In this document: piece by piece, positions 17,031 through 25,478 of the stretch
Layout of the letters: each line of letters begins with the position of its first letter
Numbering within the stretch: the stretch's first letter is position 1
Source of the DNA: JBHJGM01 sp050331815
Lineage (GTDB): Bacteria > Verrucomicrobiota > Verrucomicrobiia > Opitutales > JBHJGM01
NCBI GenBank assembly: GCA_050331815.1
Contig: JBHJGM010000013.1
Location: forward strand, 1-64,000
Length of the DNA: 64,000 bases
Direction of reading: 5' to 3'
Program-made: the position numbers and the translations under genes
Notes under the pieces: model-generated
Database searches by the model: none
What the model was told of the DNA's origin: nothing
What the model saw: the letters and a program-made list of their open reading frames with translations, nothing else

Positions 17031-18200
17031 TTATCCTTTGTTGGCGGGTTTCAAAGCATACAGGTAACCATCCTCGGCCCCAATCAAAATCCATCCGCGA
17101 ACCGCCGCGGGCGAGCCGGTCAAGCGAGCACCCACATCGTACTGCCAGATCAATTCGCCGCTTTCAGGCTGCAGCGCGTAAACGCGTCCATCCGTGGAAC
17201 CAGCCACCACCGCATCGTCGTACACCAGCGGCGAAGCATCGACCTTGCCCCGGGTCGAATAGGTCCAGCGGCGCTCGCCGGTTTCCCGGTCAATGGCGTG
17301 GAGCCGCTTGTCACGCGAGCCGATGAAGAGACTCTCCTCAGTCACCGCCGGGGAGGAAAAAAACGGGAAATCGCGGTCCTTGTAGCGCCAGGCAATCGTT
17401 TGCGTCCGCAAATCGACGGCCAGAACGGCGTCGTCGTAGTTACCAAAGTATCCAAAGCCTAAATACACGGGCACCGAGGAGGGGATGTACGCCCCCGAGT
17501 CAATCTGGGCGCGCAACGCACCGGTACTCAAGGCAAGTTGGTAGACGAAGCCGTCACACCCACCAAAGACCACGGTCGCGGTTTCACCGGTGCCCAGAAC
17601 GGTCGGACTGCCGTGCACGTAGTTGTCTGTGGCGAAGCGCCAGAGCAGGCTGCCGTCATCGGCGTTGAGGCAGTACAGGTGTGTGTCGTAGCTGCCAAAA
17701 AGAACGCGATTGGGAGCGTCGTTTTCACCCGCTACGTAAACCGCCCCGCCGAGGATTTTGTCGTCGGTTTGGTAGCGCCAGCGCTCGCTGCCGTCAGCAA
17801 CGGCCAGCGCAAAAAAGGTGCCATCGGAAGCACCCAGGTAAACCGTGTCACCGACCACGCAGGGGGTCGCCTCGATATCGGCCGGCAGCCGCTTCTGCCA
17901 GAGCACCGCACCGTCGGACAGGTTCAATGCGCTGATCTGCCCATCGATGGAACCGATAAAAACAATCCCGTCCGCCGCTTCGCTGAAGGAGACCGCCGGC
18001 CCACCGGCGATGCCCGCGCCGACCTTGGTTTCCCAGGCGAGTTTTGGCTGCGAGAGCACCGTCTCCGCCACGCGGCCCAGCATGTCGGGCCCGCCGCGAT
18101 GCATCGGCCAGTCAACTGCAGCCCTCACGTTCGAGACGCCAAAAAGCAGTGCCGGCAGGACCGCCACCGCCGCCCACAGACGCTTGTCACGCAACCACAT
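17031..18200 (-). CDS. Secreted PQQ-like beta-propeller repeat protein
   Basis: With the ATG at 18200 the protein has 389 residues, a signal peptide (LWAAVAVLPALLFGVSNVRA) and about seven repeats of the PQQ-like type. Examples are GIVFIGSIDGQISALNLSDGA, TVYLGASDGTFFALAVADGS and ILIGAEDGYLYALKP. The Trp/Gly-containing blade ends (VLWQKRL, ERWRYQT, LLWRFAT, IAWRYKD, RRWTYST, LIWQYDV) set the repeat period near 40 residues. No PQQ-dehydrogenase catalytic residues are evident, so it is likely a periplasmic binding or scaffold protein. The start overlaps the alcohol dehydrogenase gene by 14 bases, tying it to the biosynthetic operon. Confidence 0.82.
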   Translation of the reverse strand: MWLRDKRLWAAVAVLPALLFGVSNVRAAVDWPMHRGGPDMLGRVAETVLSQPKLAWETKVGAGIAGGPAVSFSEAADGIVFIGSIDGQISALNLSDGAVLWQKRLPADIEATPCVVGDTVYLGASDGTFFALAVADGSERWRYQTDDKILGGAVYVAGENDAPNRVLFGSYDTHLYCLNADDGSLLWRFATDNYVHGSPTVLGTGETATVVFGGCDGFVYQLALSTGALRAQIDSGAYIPSSVPVYLGFGYFGNYDDAVLAVDLRTQTIAWRYKDRDFPFFSSPAVTEESLFIGSRDKRLHAIDRETGERRWTYSTRGKVDASPLVYDDAVVAGSTDGRVYALQPESGELIWQYDVGARLTGSPAAVRGWILIGAEDGYLYALKPANKG

Positions 18201-19365
18201 CACGCGGCGTGAAACTTTCGCGATAAATTTCGAGCAGCGCATCGGCATTCACTGGCCGCGGGTTGAAGCGCCCCGTCCATTGTGTCGAGGCTTCTTCGGC
18301 CAGGGTTTCAAGGACATCGCCGGGCAACCCCAGTTCCGCCAGGGAGCGGCCCAGCCCAAGGAAAACCAGCAACTGCTCGATCCAGCCGGCCAAAGCTGCC
18401 GTCCCGGAGAGTTCCGACCAGCTGTCGCCAAGGTAGCCCGCCAGTTCGGCGTAGCGTTCGGCGGCTTCGGTCTTTTCGCCGTTGTAACGGATGACTGCCG
18501 GCAGCATGACCCCGACCGCCTGTCCGTGGGGCACGTCGTAGCGGGCAGTCAGCGGATTGGCCGACGCGTGTGCCGCACCCAGCATGCTGTTTTCGATGGC
18601 GATGCCAGCGTAGCTGGCACCCAACTGCAGTTTCGAGCGCGCCTCCAGACCCGGCTCCGATTCGGCCAGGTGCATCACGCTGGAAGCGAGCCACCGAAAC
18701 GCCTCGCGCGCGAACAGGCGCGAGTGCGGTGTAGAGACGTTGCACACGTAGGATTCGACCGCGTGGGAAATCGCGTCCATGGCAACCCGCGCGGCAACCG
18801 CCGGAGGCTGCGTCTCGGTCAGGAGCGGATCCAGCAGCGAAATGCGTGGTAGCGCGGTCGGATCGCCACAGGCCATTTTCTCGTGCGTGCTTTCGTCGGC
18901 GATGACCGCGTAAGACTGGCAGTCGCTGCCGGTCCCTGAGGTGGTCGGGATGGCCACCAGCGGCAGCAGGGGGCTGACCGCCTTGCCGTAGCCTTTGAAG
19001 TGGGCCATCTCGCCGCCGTTGGTGAAAAGGAAGTTACCCGCCTTGGCCGCGTCGATGGCGCTGCCGCCGCCCAGACCCACAAAGCCGTCGACCGAAAATT
19101 CCTTGGCTGCCTCCGCGCAGTTGCGGGCGGTCCGCGTGGTGGGGTTTTCCTCAACCGCGTCAAAAATCGAGACCTGCACGCCCGATTGAATCAGCGTGCG
19201 CAGCAGCCTTTCCGTATGGCCGGCGTCTTCGACCCCCGGGTCCGTTACCAGCAGCACGCGCCCCATACCGAGACGCCGCACAAGGCTGCCTGCTTCCGCG
19301 AGCCGACCAGCGCCGAAGAGAATCTCCGGCATGGGCCGGCACTGGAAGGACTCTTTGGAAATCAT
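18187..19365 (-). CDS. Iron-containing alcohol dehydrogenase
   Basis: This 392-residue group III dehydrogenase has the nucleotide-binding GLGGGSAIDAAKA near residues 97-109. VAIPTTSGTGSDCQSYAV follows, and metal-ligand regions are DAISHAVESYV and DVPHGQAVGVMLP. The enzymes interconvert alcohols and aldehydes with NAD(P)H. Its ATG overlaps the stop of the acyl-reductase gene (19362-19365), so the pair is translationally coupled. This suggests successive reduction of an activated acid to an aldehyde and then an alcohol. Confidence 0.9.
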   Translation of the reverse strand: MISKESFQCRPMPEILFGAGRLAEAGSLVRRLGMGRVLLVTDPGVEDAGHTERLLRTLIQSGVQVSIFDAVEENPTTRTARNCAEAAKEFSVDGFVGLGGGSAIDAAKAGNFLFTNGGEMAHFKGYGKAVSPLLPLVAIPTTSGTGSDCQSYAVIADESTHEKMACGDPTALPRISLLDPLLTETQPPAVAARVAMDAISHAVESYVCNVSTPHSRLFAREAFRWLASSVMHLAESEPGLEARSKLQLGASYAGIAIENSMLGAAHASANPLTARYDVPHGQAVGVMLPAVIRYNGEKTEAAERYAELAGYLGDSWSELSGTAALAGWIEQLLVFLGLGRSLAELGLPGDVLETLAEEASTQWTGRFNPRPVNADALLEIYRESFTPRDVVA

Positions 19366-20822
19366 GCGGGTCGCTCAGCGCCACGCTGAATGGCCCGGCG
19401 CTGGAAGAGAAACTCGAAGAGGTTGCCCTCGTGCGGCTGCTCCCATTCGACCACGCAGGTAGGCACCGCGCCAATGTTGAGACGATCGACATCCGGACAG
19501 GCCATGAGTGAACGCATCCAGCGTTCATCTTCGGTGAGCGCAGTCACGACAAGCGAAAAGCCCATTTTCGCGGTCATTTCAGAGGCCGGCATTTCAACCA
19601 CGCTGCTGTAAGGGAAGAGAAACTCGGTATTGCCCAGGGGATGCTCGATACTGTCGCAGCGCACCACCATGGGTCGGATGTAGTAGAGGCCGTTGGCGTC
19701 GCGTTCGAGCCGCTGACCAGTTCGGAACTTGGCGGTGATGTCTTCAGCACCCGGCTCCTTCAAACCGTTTTCGATGATGGCTTCAATACCTTCGGCCATG
19801 GCCGGGTTGGCAAAGCCGGAGAGGGCGGCATCCGGGTGGTCGAGCGGCAGGGGCTCGATTTTGGCCAGGCGCTCGGCGAGGGCTTCGGCGATGGCGTCGC
19901 CATGGCGCGGCGTCAGGATGCAGGAGGCATTGATGCAACTACGCCCACTGTTACGCGCGATCGAGTCGGCCATGACGTCGATAAATTCTTCCCAGCGGTC
20001 GGCCATGTCTTCGCCAAGAATGATTTTGGACCGGCCCGTGCCGTGGGTCTGAATGGCGGGATTGCCGGCGTAGCGCTCGACGGTGGCATCGCCGCCAAAA
20101 ACGATGCCACGTCCGCAGGTCTGCAGCAGCGTTTCCCCACCCTCGTGGCCCGCCGGATAAAACGAGACCAACTCACGCGGCACGCCTTCTTGAATGAATG
20201 CCTGGGCCAGACGCAACGGCGTCCAGGGGTCTTCGCGGCCTGGCTTCAAAAAGACCGGGATCTTCATGGCCAATGCAGGGATCCACAGCGAGTTTACGCC
20301 GGGTGAATTGCTGGGCAGCACCACACCGAGCGAATCCGCCGTCGAAAAGAAGCAAACCGGAATGCCCTGTTGCTCGACCACGCCCTGGTCGAAGAGCGAC
20401 AAATCGAGCCCGCGCGTGAGGCCCTGCAGGACACGCTCCAAGTTGCGGCAGACCAGCGCGACCTTGTCCATGTTGGCCCGGCAGAGGGCGTGCGGTAACC
20501 CGGTCGAAGCGCTAAGCACGCGCACAAATTCGTCGGCAGATTGCGGGGGCAGTTCCGGGGCGAGCGTAACATCGCCGGTCAAGAAGCGTTCGCCGGCACG
20601 GCGAATCATCTCGACCAGATCGCTGGAAGCCAAATCGACCAGACCTTCGCGCATGGTGCGTGCTTCCAGGATGTCGCGACGTAGCAAGCCCGGATTGATC
20701 TGGCCGATGCGCGCGAGGGGTGCCTCAGAGCCGATGGCACGCAGTTCGGTTTGGTCGAGACTGTAATAGGGACGCCCGTAGCGCAGGGCGGGCAGGAAAG
20801 GAACTTCAACAGCGGTTGTCAT
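19362..20822 (-). CDS. Aldehyde-dehydrogenase-fold acyl reductase (LuxC/EhpG-like)
   Basis: This 486-residue protein belongs to the aldehyde dehydrogenase superfamily. The cofactor region is GVVLPSNSPGVNSLWIPALA (166-185) with FLKPG (191-195). The active-site region is NSGRSCINASC (291-301), with C296 the probable nucleophile. It is divergent from ordinary aldehyde dehydrogenases and closer in feel to acyl reductases such as LuxC or EhpG, which reduce activated acyl groups to aldehydes. The gene lies 6 bases after the adenylating-enzyme gene and overlaps the alcohol dehydrogenase gene. These three genes read as an activate-reduce-reduce module. The substrate is inferred to be aromatic. Confidence 0.75.
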   Translation of the reverse strand: MTTAVEVPFLPALRYGRPYYSLDQTELRAIGSEAPLARIGQINPGLLRRDILEARTMREGLVDLASSDLVEMIRRAGERFLTGDVTLAPELPPQSADEFVRVLSASTGLPHALCRANMDKVALVCRNLERVLQGLTRGLDLSLFDQGVVEQQGIPVCFFSTADSLGVVLPSNSPGVNSLWIPALAMKIPVFLKPGREDPWTPLRLAQAFIQEGVPRELVSFYPAGHEGGETLLQTCGRGIVFGGDATVERYAGNPAIQTHGTGRSKIILGEDMADRWEEFIDVMADSIARNSGRSCINASCILTPRHGDAIAEALAERLAKIEPLPLDHPDAALSGFANPAMAEGIEAIIENGLKEPGAEDITAKFRTGQRLERDANGLYYIRPMVVRCDSIEHPLGNTEFLFPYSSVVEMPASEMTAKMGFSLVVTALTEDERWMRSLMACPDVDRLNIGAVPTCVVEWEQPHEGNLFEFLFQRRAIQRGAERPA

Positions 20823-20828
20823 AGGTTT

Positions 20829-21920
20829 CTAATACACTCCTTCCACAATCTTCTTCTCCATGGAGCCCAGGGGGCGCACCTCGCCAACCCCGTCCCAGGG
20901 CATGGTGGGCCAAGGCTCGCGGCGGATGGCCTCGTCACGCTCCAGGAAGCGCGGCATGAAAAATTCTTTGGTCAAGGTGGTCAGTTCGACGCGGCCCACG
21001 GTGTTGTAGGGGACGACTTGCTCGGGCTTGTCCTTGTTGACGATGCGTAACACGGCGCGCGGCTGCGGGGCGTGATAGGTGATGCTGTAGTCGGACTCAG
21101 CGCTGAGGGGGCGACTGCGGGCCAGTCCCATCAGGGTGTTGCCATAGGTGGGCACCAACTGCGCTTGGTTTTCGAGAACTTCCTCGACGAGAAAGCGGGT
21201 GGTTTGCGGCGTCATGGTAGTGCCGCCACAGAAACAACCTTTGATGCCCCGGCCTGGAATGGAAATGTGCTCAGCAAGCTTTTCGAGAAGCTTGGGCGTA
21301 GTGAAGAGGCAGGAGATGTCGCGGTGCTTGAGCAATTCGACGCCCTGGGCCACGACGTGCTCGGCGTAGCGGTTGGCCTCCTCGAAATCCTTGCGGGCAA
21401 TAAGCCGCTTCACCCAGCGCGCGTCCAGATCAACGAAGTAGCAGGAGCCCCCGCGCTCATGGGCGAGGTGCTCGATGGACAAGCGCAGCCGCCGTGGGCC
21501 TGTCGGGCCCAGCATCAGCCAGTTGGTGTTGGGCGGGAAAAAGGTGCCGTCGAGGGTGTCGGCAAACTCGGTGTAGTCGTACAGGTGGTCGTCCCAACTG
21601 ACGCGCTGCTTGGGCAGCCCGGTGGTACCGCCGGTTTCAAAAATCAGGAAAGGCCGATCCGCGTAAGCTTTGGGGACCCATTGCTCGTTGGGGAGGTCGC
21701 GCAGCCATTCGTCCTTGAAGTTGGGAAACTGCAGCAGATCCTCGAAGCCGTGAACACTCTGCGGGTCGAAGTTGTTGTCGGCAGCCCAGTTCAGCCAGAA
21801 GGGGCAGCCGGTCTCCGGCGAAAAATGCCATTGCACGATGTCGCGCACATGGCTGTCGAGGGCTTCGCGGGCGGCTTCCACATTTGAAGCCGTGGAGGGT
21901 ACGGCGGTAGGCGTTGTCAT
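20829..21920 (-). CDS. Short adenylate-forming enzyme, EhpF/LuxE-like; first gene of predicted operon
   Basis: The ATG at 21920 gives 363 residues. A longer open frame runs on upstream but crosses the symporter gene. ANL-superfamily landmarks are the phosphate-binding FETGGTTGLPKQR near residues 91-103, a mid-domain GCFCGGTTM and the acceptor motif LVPTYGNTLMG. The protein lacks the full C-terminal lid domain of CoA ligases. It resembles EhpF-type proteins of phenazine pathways, which activate a carboxylate for reduction by an EhpG-type partner. The partner-like gene follows after 6 bases. The cysteine-rich CFCGG segment is odd. Confidence 0.72.
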   Translation of the reverse strand: MTTPTAVPSTASNVEAAREALDSHVRDIVQWHFSPETGCPFWLNWAADNNFDPQSVHGFEDLLQFPNFKDEWLRDLPNEQWVPKAYADRPFLIFETGGTTGLPKQRVSWDDHLYDYTEFADTLDGTFFPPNTNWLMLGPTGPRRLRLSIEHLAHERGGSCYFVDLDARWVKRLIARKDFEEANRYAEHVVAQGVELLKHRDISCLFTTPKLLEKLAEHISIPGRGIKGCFCGGTTMTPQTTRFLVEEVLENQAQLVPTYGNTLMGLARSRPLSAESDYSITYHAPQPRAVLRIVNKDKPEQVVPYNTVGRVELTTLTKEFFMPRFLERDEAIRREPWPTMPWDGVGEVRPLGSMEKKIVEGVY

Positions 21921-21947
21921 GGGCAAGTGCGTTAGACGTGACGACGA

Positions 21948-21976
21948 AGCATAGCCGAGGGCGGGGAAATTGCCAG
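21948..21976 (-). promoter_or_regulatory. Candidate sigma-70-type promoter for the 15-gene run
   Basis: On the minus strand CTGGCA (21971-21976) and TATGCT (21948-21953) are 17 bases apart, each matching four of six consensus positions. The predicted start would give a leader of about 20 bases before the ATG at 21920. The -35 lies inside the terminator-like stem. This is pattern matching only. Confidence 0.35.
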
Positions 21977-21996
21977 TCGCCGCAAGCGATTGGCAA
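21970..21996 (-). terminator. Terminator-like hairpin after the symporter gene
   Basis: TTGCCAGTCGC (21970-21980) and GCGATTGGCAA (21986-21996) pair over 11 positions with one G-T wobble around a 5-base loop. On the minus strand the hairpin starts nine bases after the symporter stop and is followed by ATTTCCCC, a weak T-run. It probably separates the symporter/propeller unit from the biosynthetic unit, perhaps incompletely. Confidence 0.5.
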
Positions 21997-22005
21997 CAGT
22001 TGCGA

Positions 22006-23559
22006 TCAAATCGTGCTTTCGACCGGCTGAGCCGTCGGCGCGGGCGCGGGCTTGGGCGTTTTGAAAAACTTGGCCAGACGTTCGGGCGAGGGAGCGGGCG
22101 TGACCAGGGAAACGACCACAAAGGTGCCCAGGCAGGCGCCGAAGATGAAGAGCGCGGGCATCGCCCCAAACGGGTACAGATCCTTTGCGCCGTAGTCGGA
22201 GGCGATGAAGAAACCCAGCCAGGTCGTGACCATGGCCAGGAGGCCCGAGATAGCCCCAGCAGCGGTGGCGCGCCGCCAGTAAAGCGCCCCGAAGACCAGC
22301 GGGAAGAGACTCCCAAAGCCCGTGAAGCACCACACCCCTAGAGAGAAAATCCGCCGCGGCTCCAGCAGCGTGAGCAGGTATGTCACCACGACGATGGCCA
22401 CGATGAAACTGCGTGCGAACCAGACCATCTGCCGCTCGCTGAAGCGGTTTGGCCCGGCCAGGCGCAGCACGATGTCGCGGGTGAACATCGTGCCCAGGCA
22501 AACAAACTGGGAATCGAGTGAGGACATGATGGCGGCCAGAATCCCCGCGGTAACCAGGCCCACTACGATATCGCCGGTATACCGGCCCAGCATCATGCCC
22601 AGCACCTTGTTGGAACCGCCCGGGGCGCTGAGCGAGTCAAAGGCCGGGTGGTCGAGCAGCGCGCCCGTGGCCCACAGGCCGATGAAAATGCAGGGCACCC
22701 AGGTCAGCAGCATGAAGATGGGGTGCGCCACCAGGGTCAGCCGGAAAGTTTTAGCCGAGCGAGCGGTTAGGCAGTTTTGAAACAAATGCGGGAACATCGC
22801 CACCGAAAGCGGGATCACGCAGTAAGTGAGAAAGACCGTCTCGGGGATGTTGCCCTCGCGGAACATCTTGCCGGTGTCGGCGGCAGCGGACGCCTTCGCA
22901 GGGCCCCCGAGCGCCTGGGAAATGATCACGAAAGCCACCACGCCCATGACCATGAAGATGAGGGTCTGAAAGGTGTTGGCCCAGGCCGCGCTGCGCACCC
23001 CTCCGGCAAACACGTAGCTGAGCACCACCACCGAGATGACCAGCCCCGTGAGCCAGGGCGGCACGGCTCCATTGGTGGCGGCGAAGGTTTCAGGAAAATC
23101 CCCGCGGGTGATGCCCGACATGACGTTACCCGCGCCCATAAGGCCGATGAGCAAATACGGAATGACCAGCAGGACGAGCACCGGAAAGAGCAGGTAGCCA
23201 AGGGTTGGGCTGTTGAAGCGATCGCGAAAGTACTCGACCTGCGTCACGTAGCCGTGGCGCTTGCCGAGGCTCCAGAGCTTCATCCCGATAAAGAAGAAGC
23301 AGGCCGAATGAATCAGTCCGGACCAGGAGGCGAGTTTGCCGTAGGTACCCACGCCCACGCGGTAGGCCTCGCCGGTTGAGCCCACCATGGCAAAGGCCGT
23401 CATGGTGGTGCCAAAAATGGACATGAGCAGCACGAAGGGGCCAATCGAGCGGCTGGCCAAAAAGAAGTCCGTGGAGCCACCGCGAAAGAGTCGTGCGCTT
23501 AAAAAGCCCAAAATGAGCAGAAGCGCGAGGTAGGCCAGGATAATGGCAACGGTGGTCAT
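22006..23559 (-). CDS. Sodium:solute symporter (SSS) family transporter
   Basis: This 517-residue protein has about 13 membrane helices starting with TVAIILAYLALLLILGFLSARLF. SSS features include LASRSIGPFVLLMSIFGTTMTAFAMVGSTGEAYRVG near residues 36-71 and later MSSLDSQFVCLGTMFTRDIV, the helix-8 sodium-site region. The family imports organic solutes with sodium. The DUF3311 protein encoded upstream is a common companion of such symporters. The substrate cannot be told. The 62-base gap to DUF3311 leaves room for a separate promoter. Confidence 0.92.
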   Translation of the reverse strand: MTTVAIILAYLALLLILGFLSARLFRGGSTDFFLASRSIGPFVLLMSIFGTTMTAFAMVGSTGEAYRVGVGTYGKLASWSGLIHSACFFFIGMKLWSLGKRHGYVTQVEYFRDRFNSPTLGYLLFPVLVLLVIPYLLIGLMGAGNVMSGITRGDFPETFAATNGAVPPWLTGLVISVVVLSYVFAGGVRSAAWANTFQTLIFMVMGVVAFVIISQALGGPAKASAAADTGKMFREGNIPETVFLTYCVIPLSVAMFPHLFQNCLTARSAKTFRLTLVAHPIFMLLTWVPCIFIGLWATGALLDHPAFDSLSAPGGSNKVLGMMLGRYTGDIVVGLVTAGILAAIMSSLDSQFVCLGTMFTRDIVLRLAGPNRFSERQMVWFARSFIVAIVVVTYLLTLLEPRRIFSLGVWCFTGFGSLFPLVFGALYWRRATAAGAISGLLAMVTTWLGFFIASDYGAKDLYPFGAMPALFIFGACLGTFVVVSLVTPAPSPERLAKFFKTPKPAPAPTAQPVESTI

Positions 23560-23622
23560 AAGGTAGCAGCGGGGGCGTCCGGCGGACTCAGAAAGAAAAG
23601 CGCAGGTGCGATGTCGAAATGC

Positions 23623-23886
23623 CTAGCGGCTGGTGGGGTTGCCCGGCGGCGGCGTGTCCTCGGTCATGGCTTCGACGGCCTCAATTTCCTCCTCGGGCCA
23701 GGCGAACAGCACCAGCGACAACCAGCCCAACGCGGCGGCGATGGAGAAGCCCGTGTGCCAGGCGAAGGTGACCGGATAGAAGCCAAAGAGCAGCGTGGGG
23801 TCGTCGCGGAACCAGAAGTCCTGGTGCAACACGAACATGACGCCGAAGTAGACGTAGATGACCCGTCGGATGGCGGTCTTCTTCAT
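23623..23886 (-). CDS. DUF3311-like small membrane protein, symporter partner
   Basis: The ATG at 23886 gives 87 residues with two hydrophobic helices (VIYVYFGVMFVLHQDFWF and FSIAAALGWLSLVLFAWP) and an acidic tail. The open frame continues 100 codons upstream, but that part is the propeller gene in another phase. Small two-helix proteins of the DUF3311 type are typically encoded beside SSS symporters and are thought to be accessory subunits. Its ATG overlaps the stop of the propeller gene by one base. Confidence 0.75.
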   Translation of the reverse strand: MKKTAIRRVIYVYFGVMFVLHQDFWFRDDPTLLFGFYPVTFAWHTGFSIAAALGWLSLVLFAWPEEEIEAVEAMTEDTPPPGNPTSR

Positions 23887-25478
23887 CAGTGCACCGCCTT
23901 GGGTACGTTGATGGCGACCGCCTTGGGCGTCTCGCCGTCGATGGCGTAAAGGTGCGTCTGCGTGCCGATGTAGAGCGTGCCGTTGGCCACGACGGGCGTG
24001 CTGTAAATCGGCGCGCCAAAGTTTACGGTGCGCAGGACGTTGTACTCCTTGGTGGCGTCGAGGATGTGCAGGTCGCCCTCCTCGGTGCCGAGAAAGACCT
24101 TGCCGTCGGCCACCAGGGTGGAGCCCCAGATGCGGCTGCGCGTGTCGTGCGTCCAGAAGTGCTCGCCGGTCTTGGCGTCGAGGCAATGCAGCTTGCCCGC
24201 GTATTCGGCGACAAAAACCAGATCGTCCGCAATGGAAGGTGTGCTCATGGAGCGGCCGATGCCGCGGTAATCCCAGACGACACCGGATTCGGAAATGTCG
24301 CCGCGCTTGGTCGGGTCGATGCAGACCATCCGGCCCACGCCGTCGCCGTGCTCGGGGTCCTGACCGATGTTCACGTAGACCAGGCCCTCATAAATCACAG
24401 GCGTACAGATGACCTCGCTGGGGCCGAAGAAGGTCGCGTAACGAATCGGCTGGCCGTCGTCGTCGAAGCGGTAGGACTCAGGATTCATGTTCATGCGCCA
24501 CAACTCGGGCAGCACATCGAAGCCGTCATCGGATACCTCGGTCTCCGGGTTGTAGCCGTAGACAAAGCCGTCGCCCGCGCCAAAGACCACGATCTCCTGC
24601 CCTTCGAAGACGCCAAAAGAAGGCGATGACCAGGTGGCGTGCAGCACGCGCTGGCTAATCCCGGAGGCTTCCTCGCCAACGAGCTCACCGCTCTGGCGGT
24701 TGAAGACGGCGAGGCTCGGCGCGAAAGGCGCGGGGATGTTGGTGTGTGACCAGTCGACGCCGTTGGTCGTCGAGGCATAGACGCGGTCGCCCACGATCAA
24801 CGGTGAGCCACCGGTCACGTTGTGCGGAAAGACGCCCAGTTCGTCGCGCATGTCGTAGAGCCAGACGAGGTCGGCGTCCCAGTCGGCGAGTTCGGCGCCC
24901 TTGTAGGCGGCTTCGTCCTGGAAGTCACCGTCGTTGCCGTCGGCCAGTCCGTCCAAATCGATTTTGACGACCTCGCAGCGGTTCGTGCTGATGTAGACGT
25001 GGCCGTCGACGATCGCGGGCGAGGAACAAATGCCGATGTACTCCCAGTCGCTGACCTTGCCCGCGCCCAGCTTAGGAATGTTGAGCTGCCACTCGAACTT
25101 GCCGGTCTCCTCGTCAAAGCAGATGACGATGCCGCGGTCTTCGGTGATCTCGGGGTCGCGCGGCGACTCGTTGTTGGTGCCGACGACGACCTTGCCCTCA
25201 GCGATGGCGGCGTTGCCATAGCTTTGCGAACCGAGTTTGGCGACCCAGCGAATCCCTTCGACAGTGTCCAGATCGATGCGGTCGGTACCCTCGACGTGCT
25301 CGCCGGGGTCGAAGTCGATGGAGATGCCGGTTTCGGTCGAGGCCATGTTGCGGCTGACGTCGCGGCCCCACATGGGCCAGTCACCCGCGTGCAGGGGCGG
25401 CACCATCGCGCCGGTCAACAGGACGCGAAACAGCCACGGCGTACGCCGGCGAAAATTCGGGGACGTTTCAGTTTTCAT
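23886..25478 (-). CDS. Secreted PQQ-like beta-propeller protein (530 aa)
   Basis: An N-terminal signal (WLFRVLLTGAMVPPLHAGDW) precedes the usual DWPMWGRDVSRN opening of verrucomicrobial and planctomycetal propeller proteins. The repeats contain GIVICFDEETGKFEWQLNIP, IVDGHVYISTNRCEVVKIDL, LVFVAEYAGKLHCLDAKTGE, VFLGTEEGDLHILDATKE and TLYIGTQTHLYAIDGE. An insertion with acidic residues (LADGNDGDFQDEAAYK) lies between blades. The protein is probably periplasmic. No catalytic site is apparent. The start overlaps the end of the 788-residue propeller gene by 11 bases, so the two are co-translated. Confidence 0.82.
   Translation of the reverse strand: MKTETSPNFRRRTPWLFRVLLTGAMVPPLHAGDWPMWGRDVSRNMASTETGISIDFDPGEHVEGTDRIDLDTVEGIRWVAKLGSQSYGNAAIAEGKVVVGTNNESPRDPEITEDRGIVICFDEETGKFEWQLNIPKLGAGKVSDWEYIGICSSPAIVDGHVYISTNRCEVVKIDLDGLADGNDGDFQDEAAYKGAELADWDADLVWLYDMRDELGVFPHNVTGGSPLIVGDRVYASTTNGVDWSHTNIPAPFAPSLAVFNRQSGELVGEEASGISQRVLHATWSSPSFGVFEGQEIVVFGAGDGFVYGYNPETEVSDDGFDVLPELWRMNMNPESYRFDDDGQPIRYATFFGPSEVICTPVIYEGLVYVNIGQDPEHGDGVGRMVCIDPTKRGDISESGVVWDYRGIGRSMSTPSIADDLVFVAEYAGKLHCLDAKTGEHFWTHDTRSRIWGSTLVADGKVFLGTEEGDLHILDATKEYNVLRTVNFGAPIYSTPVVANGTLYIGTQTHLYAIDGETPKAVAINVPKAVH

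Noticed and set aside
10200..21920. Idea that the operon is a flexirubin or aryl-polyene cluster
   Set aside because: Halogenase-like, thioesterase and ligase genes overlap that theme, but ketosynthase, carrier protein and dehydratase genes are missing from the run.
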